The position numbers and the translations under genes are program-made. Below, piece by piece: positions 4,979 through 7,791 of a DNA stretch of 7,791 nucleotides. The stretch is from Gammaproteobacteria bacterium (lineage in GTDB: Bacteria; Pseudomonadota; Gammaproteobacteria; UBA6429; Thiohalophilaceae), in assembly GCA_029882235.1 (NCBI GenBank), contig JAOULB010000088.1, forward strand, positions 1-7,791, in the 5' to 3' direction. The notes beneath the pieces are model-generated. The model was not told the DNA's origin. It did no database searches and saw only the letters and a program-made list of their open reading frames with translations. Every line of letters begins with the position of its first letter. Position 1 is the stretch's first letter.

Positions 4979-6991
4979 TTATTTCATCAGAGCCAGCAGC
5001 TTATCCTCATCTAGAATCTCGACACCCAACTGCTCCGCCTTGGTCGCTTTGGAGCCTGGATTTTCACCCACAACAACATAATCGGTTTTTTTCGAGACGC
5101 TACCGGTTACCTTGGCACCTAGCGCTATCAGTTTTGCCTTGGCCTCGTCACGCCCCATGCTGGATAAGGTTCCGGTGATAACAAATGTCTTTTCCGCAAG
5201 GGTCTGTTTGCTTTTTGGTGTGACCTCTATATCTGGCCAGCTAATTCCGGCTTTAAGCAGTTTATTGATGACATCACGATTATGCTTTTCGTGAAAAAAA
5301 TGACAAATACTTTCTGCGACAATCGGGCCCACATCCGACACATTAATAAGTTCGTCTTCTTTAGATTTCATCAGGGCATCAAAGCTACCGAAATGCTGCG
5401 CCAGTGTTCGAGCCGTGGTTTCACCCACCTGACGAATACCCAGTGAGAATATAAACCGATCAAGGGTTGTGCTCCTGGACTTATCAAGCGCATCAATCAG
5501 GTTTTGAGCTGATTTATCCGCCATGCGTTCTAGGCCTGCAACATCATCTTTTTTCAAGGTAAAGAGATCAGCCGCATCATGAATTAAACCTTCATCAACC
5601 AGTTGCTCAACCAGCTTATCGCCAAGTCCATCAATATCCATGGCCTTACGCGCAGCGAAATGTTTAATGGCTTCTTTACGTTGCGCCTCACAGAACAGAC
5701 CACCGGTACAACGAGCGGCCGCTTCATCATCCAGACGCAACACTTCAGATCCACAAACAGGACAATGCGCTGGCATTTTGAATTTACGTGCGCCTTTCTT
5801 ACGTTTGGACGTGACGACGCTGACGACTTCAGGGATCACATCACCTGCTCGACGTACAATAACCGTATCGCCAACACGCACGTCCTTACGATCAATTTCA
5901 TCCTGATTATGTAGAGTGGCATTTGTGACGGTGACACCACCGACAAAAACGGGTTCCAGCCTGGCGACAGGCGTCAGGGCACCCGTCCGTCCGACCTGAA
6001 CATCAATGGCGAGCAGTGTTGTCATTTCTTCCTGTGCTGGAAATTTATGCGCAATCGCCCAACGCGGTGCACGCGAAACAAACCCCATCACATCCTGCTC
6101 TGCAAGGCCGTCGACCTTATACACAACGCCATCGATGTCATAATTGAGCTGTTCTCTTTTATTGAGAATGTTTTGATAATACTCAAGACAGCCTTTAACT
6201 CCCTTAACGACTTTAAGTTCAGGGTTTAATCGTAAACCCCAGTCGCGTAATTGTTTAAGAATGTCACTATGTCTGCTTGCAAGCTTGCCCCCTGTGACCT
6301 GACCAACACCATAGCTATAAAACTCCAGCGGTCTTGTTGCAGTGATATTTGAATCAAGCTGACGCAGGCTGCCTGCTGCTGCGTTACGCGGATTAGCAAA
6401 GGTTTTTTCACCTTTAGCTCGTTGGGTCTCATTGAGTTTATTAAATCCAGATTTAGTCATGATGACTTCACCGCGCACTTCAAGTGTTTGCGGGAAGCCT
6501 TTGCCATGCAATTTTAATGGAATGGTTTCGATTGTTCTCACATTCTGTGTCACATCCTCACCACTACTCCCATCGCCACGTGTCGCACCGCGAACCAATA
6601 CACCATCTTCGTACAACAGGCTAATCGCCAGACCATCAAGCTTGGGTTCTGCAGCGTAGGTAATTTCTTTTCTTTCTAGCTTTTCACAGATGCGTCGATC
6701 AAAATCACTGACTTCCTGTTCATCAAAAGCATTGTTTAATGACAACATCGGCACTTTATGTTTGACCTCAGCAAAGGCCTTGAGCGGTGCAGCGCCGACG
6801 CGTTGCGTTGGCGAGTCAGTCGTAATTAAATCCGGATATTCCTGTTCCAGCGCCTGCAACTCACGCAACAGACGATCATATTCGCTATCTGGAATCTCTG
6901 GCGCATCCTCAACATAATAAAGATAGTTGTGATGATTGATCTCATCACGGAGTTGTTGCACACGTTTTTTAGCTTCGGCTGCAGTAGTCAT
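4979..6991 (-). CDS. ligA: NAD-dependent DNA ligase
   Basis: LigA seals nicks between 3'-OH and 5'-phosphate ends using NAD, joining Okazaki fragments and repair patches. The 670-residue protein (E. coli 671) has the full domain set. Domain Ia (NAD-binding) has HNYLYYVEDAPEIPDSEYD. The nucleotidyltransferase has active-site K117 in EPKLDG. The OB fold includes the segment near RTGALTPVA (335-343). The zinc finger is C410, C413, C428, C434. Helix-hairpin-helix repeats lie at about 450-580 and a BRCT domain at about 594-670 (KTFVITGTL). The ATG at 6991 lies 11 bp after the zipA stop with only a weak AGAG nearby, suggesting coupling to zipA translation. No terminator follows. The zipA-ligA pair is common in gammaproteobacteria. 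Confidence 0.97.
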   Translation of the reverse strand: MTTAAEAKKRVQQLRDEINHHNYLYYVEDAPEIPDSEYDRLLRELQALEQEYPDLITTDSPTQRVGAAPLKAFAEVKHKVPMLSLNNAFDEQEVSDFDRRICEKLERKEITYAAEPKLDGLAISLLYEDGVLVRGATRGDGSSGEDVTQNVRTIETIPLKLHGKGFPQTLEVRGEVIMTKSGFNKLNETQRAKGEKTFANPRNAAAGSLRQLDSNITATRPLEFYSYGVGQVTGGKLASRHSDILKQLRDWGLRLNPELKVVKGVKGCLEYYQNILNKREQLNYDIDGVVYKVDGLAEQDVMGFVSRAPRWAIAHKFPAQEEMTTLLAIDVQVGRTGALTPVARLEPVFVGGVTVTNATLHNQDEIDRKDVRVGDTVIVRRAGDVIPEVVSVVTSKRKKGARKFKMPAHCPVCGSEVLRLDDEAAARCTGGLFCEAQRKEAIKHFAARKAMDIDGLGDKLVEQLVDEGLIHDAADLFTLKKDDVAGLERMADKSAQNLIDALDKSRSTTLDRFIFSLGIRQVGETTARTLAQHFGSFDALMKSKEDELINVSDVGPIVAESICHFFHEKHNRDVINKLLKAGISWPDIEVTPKSKQTLAEKTFVITGTLSSMGRDEAKAKLIALGAKVTGSVSKKTDYVVVGENPGSKATKAEQLGVEILDEDKLLALMK

Positions 6992-7002
6992 AACTCTAAA
7001 AC

Positions 7003-7767
7003 TTAATCATGTCGGCGTAGTTTTTTTGCCGCCACCTGTTGTTTAAATCGAAAGGCATCGACTTTTTCTCGCATATGAGCAATTGATTGCTCGGTAAGAA
7101 GATTTCGTGATTCATCACACAACTCACCATTAAGAAACTGACTCAGCTCTTTGGCTTTATCCAGAGTTAATTCCAGTGCCTGTTTCCCTTCTATTGGACC
7201 AGGCAATTGCATAAACACAGAAACACCCGGTGTCGACAGGGAACGTATGTTAACTAATTCAAAATTACCCGGTTCAATCGCATTGGCGATACTGCATATC
7301 GCATTACCCTCTGTTACTTTCTGATCACCATAGTAATGAAAAATCTGCATGGCGCCATGCCGAAAGCCTGCCTGCTCCGTCACTGACATAATTTCATCGC
7401 CTGAAAACATCAGACCATCTCGAGCGAGAATATGAAAAACAAGCACCAGTTGTTCTCCAGGATCAACATCGACCGAATCATCCCAGCCAATATGAATATC
7501 TTCACCCAGAGTTTCAGTATTTTTATCTGAGCGTGAAGCGACTATAGAACCAAGTTGTTCAAAATCTTCATCACTAATAGCTGGACCGATGCGCTCTTCC
7601 TCAGCCGAGGATGCGTTGTCAAAACCAAACATGGATTTCAGCCGTGACATTATCGAAGGAGAATCTTCGTATTGTTCTGAGGCATCTTTTGGGTCACGGT
7701 AATAGAGATAAATTCCGGCAACAATGGCCAGACCGATAAAAATTAGAATGAGACGCAACGGATCCAT
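7003..7767 (-). CDS. zipA: Cell division protein ZipA
   Basis: ZipA anchors FtsZ to the inner membrane early in septation. The 254-residue protein has an N-out transmembrane segment (about 5-22, LRLILIFIGLAIVAGIYLYY), a linker, and a C-terminal FtsZ-binding domain (about 105-240). The latter has ILARDG, FSGDEI and VSVFMQLPGP, characteristic of ZipA_C. E. coli ZipA is 328 residues; the missing length is in the linker, which here is short and rich in D/E/S rather than proline/glutamine. The ATG at 7767 puts the membrane segment at the very N-terminus as expected. AGGA lies about 11 nt upstream, slightly long spacing. Only 24 bp remain before the window edge; smc commonly precedes zipA but cannot be seen here. 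Confidence 0.93.
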   Translation of the reverse strand: MDPLRLILIFIGLAIVAGIYLYYRDPKDASEQYEDSPSIMSRLKSMFGFDNASSAEEERIGPAISDEDFEQLGSIVASRSDKNTETLGEDIHIGWDDSVDVDPGEQLVLVFHILARDGLMFSGDEIMSVTEQAGFRHGAMQIFHYYGDQKVTEGNAICSIANAIEPGNFELVNIRSLSTPGVSVFMQLPGPIEGKQALELTLDKAKELSQFLNGELCDESRNLLTEQSIAHMREKVDAFRFKQQVAAKKLRRHD

Positions 7768-7791
7768 TGTAGATGCATCCTGAGGTTTAGA

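Overview
The window looks like a stretch of gammaproteobacterial chromosome with moderate GC content. The main reason is ZipA, an FtsZ-anchoring division protein largely restricted to Gammaproteobacteria. MltF, TadA, GuaA and NAD-dependent LigA all resemble their E. coli counterparts in length and motif spacing, and the tRNA-Ser(GGA) is close to the E. coli one and encodes its CCA end. I cannot name a genus.

Layout. (1) Bases 1-404 hold no credible protein gene. On the minus strand, downstream of tRNA-Ser, lies an array of partial tRNA-Ser 3'-end copies: a 15-nt piece at 6-20, a 19-nt piece at 219-237, and the real tRNA end at 405-423. The last two sit in identical 86-bp direct repeats (152-237 and 338-423) with a 186-bp period. 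The spacers are rich in stem-loops, and one spacer has three hairpins with GGA in the loop on the tRNA-sense strand. The arrangement resembles the E. coli tyrT/rtT repeats. (2) tRNA-Ser(GGA) is at 405-494, minus strand. (3) A 785-bp intergenic region (495-1279) contains a tandem array of GAA-loop hairpins, two further stem-loops, paired TGASTCA sites, two TATAAT promoter candidates and several perfect palindromes. (4) mltF is on the plus strand and appears to start at TTG with a good Shine-Dalgarno. It ends at a terminator shared with the convergent gene tadA. (5) From the right edge, the minus strand carries zipA - ligA - guaA - tadA.

How the genes relate. zipA and ligA are separated by only 11 bp and are probably co-transcribed. 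guaA follows after 114 bp with its own extended -10 promoter candidate and a leader hairpin, and tadA follows guaA by 17 bp. The block joins a division/DNA-ligation pair to a GMP-synthesis/tRNA-editing pair. All five protein genes appear intact, and four have known housekeeping or envelope roles with no sign of decay. The unusual content is non-coding: the tRNA-derived array and the structured region between tRNA-Ser and mltF. No insertion sequence, integrase or CRISPR array was seen.
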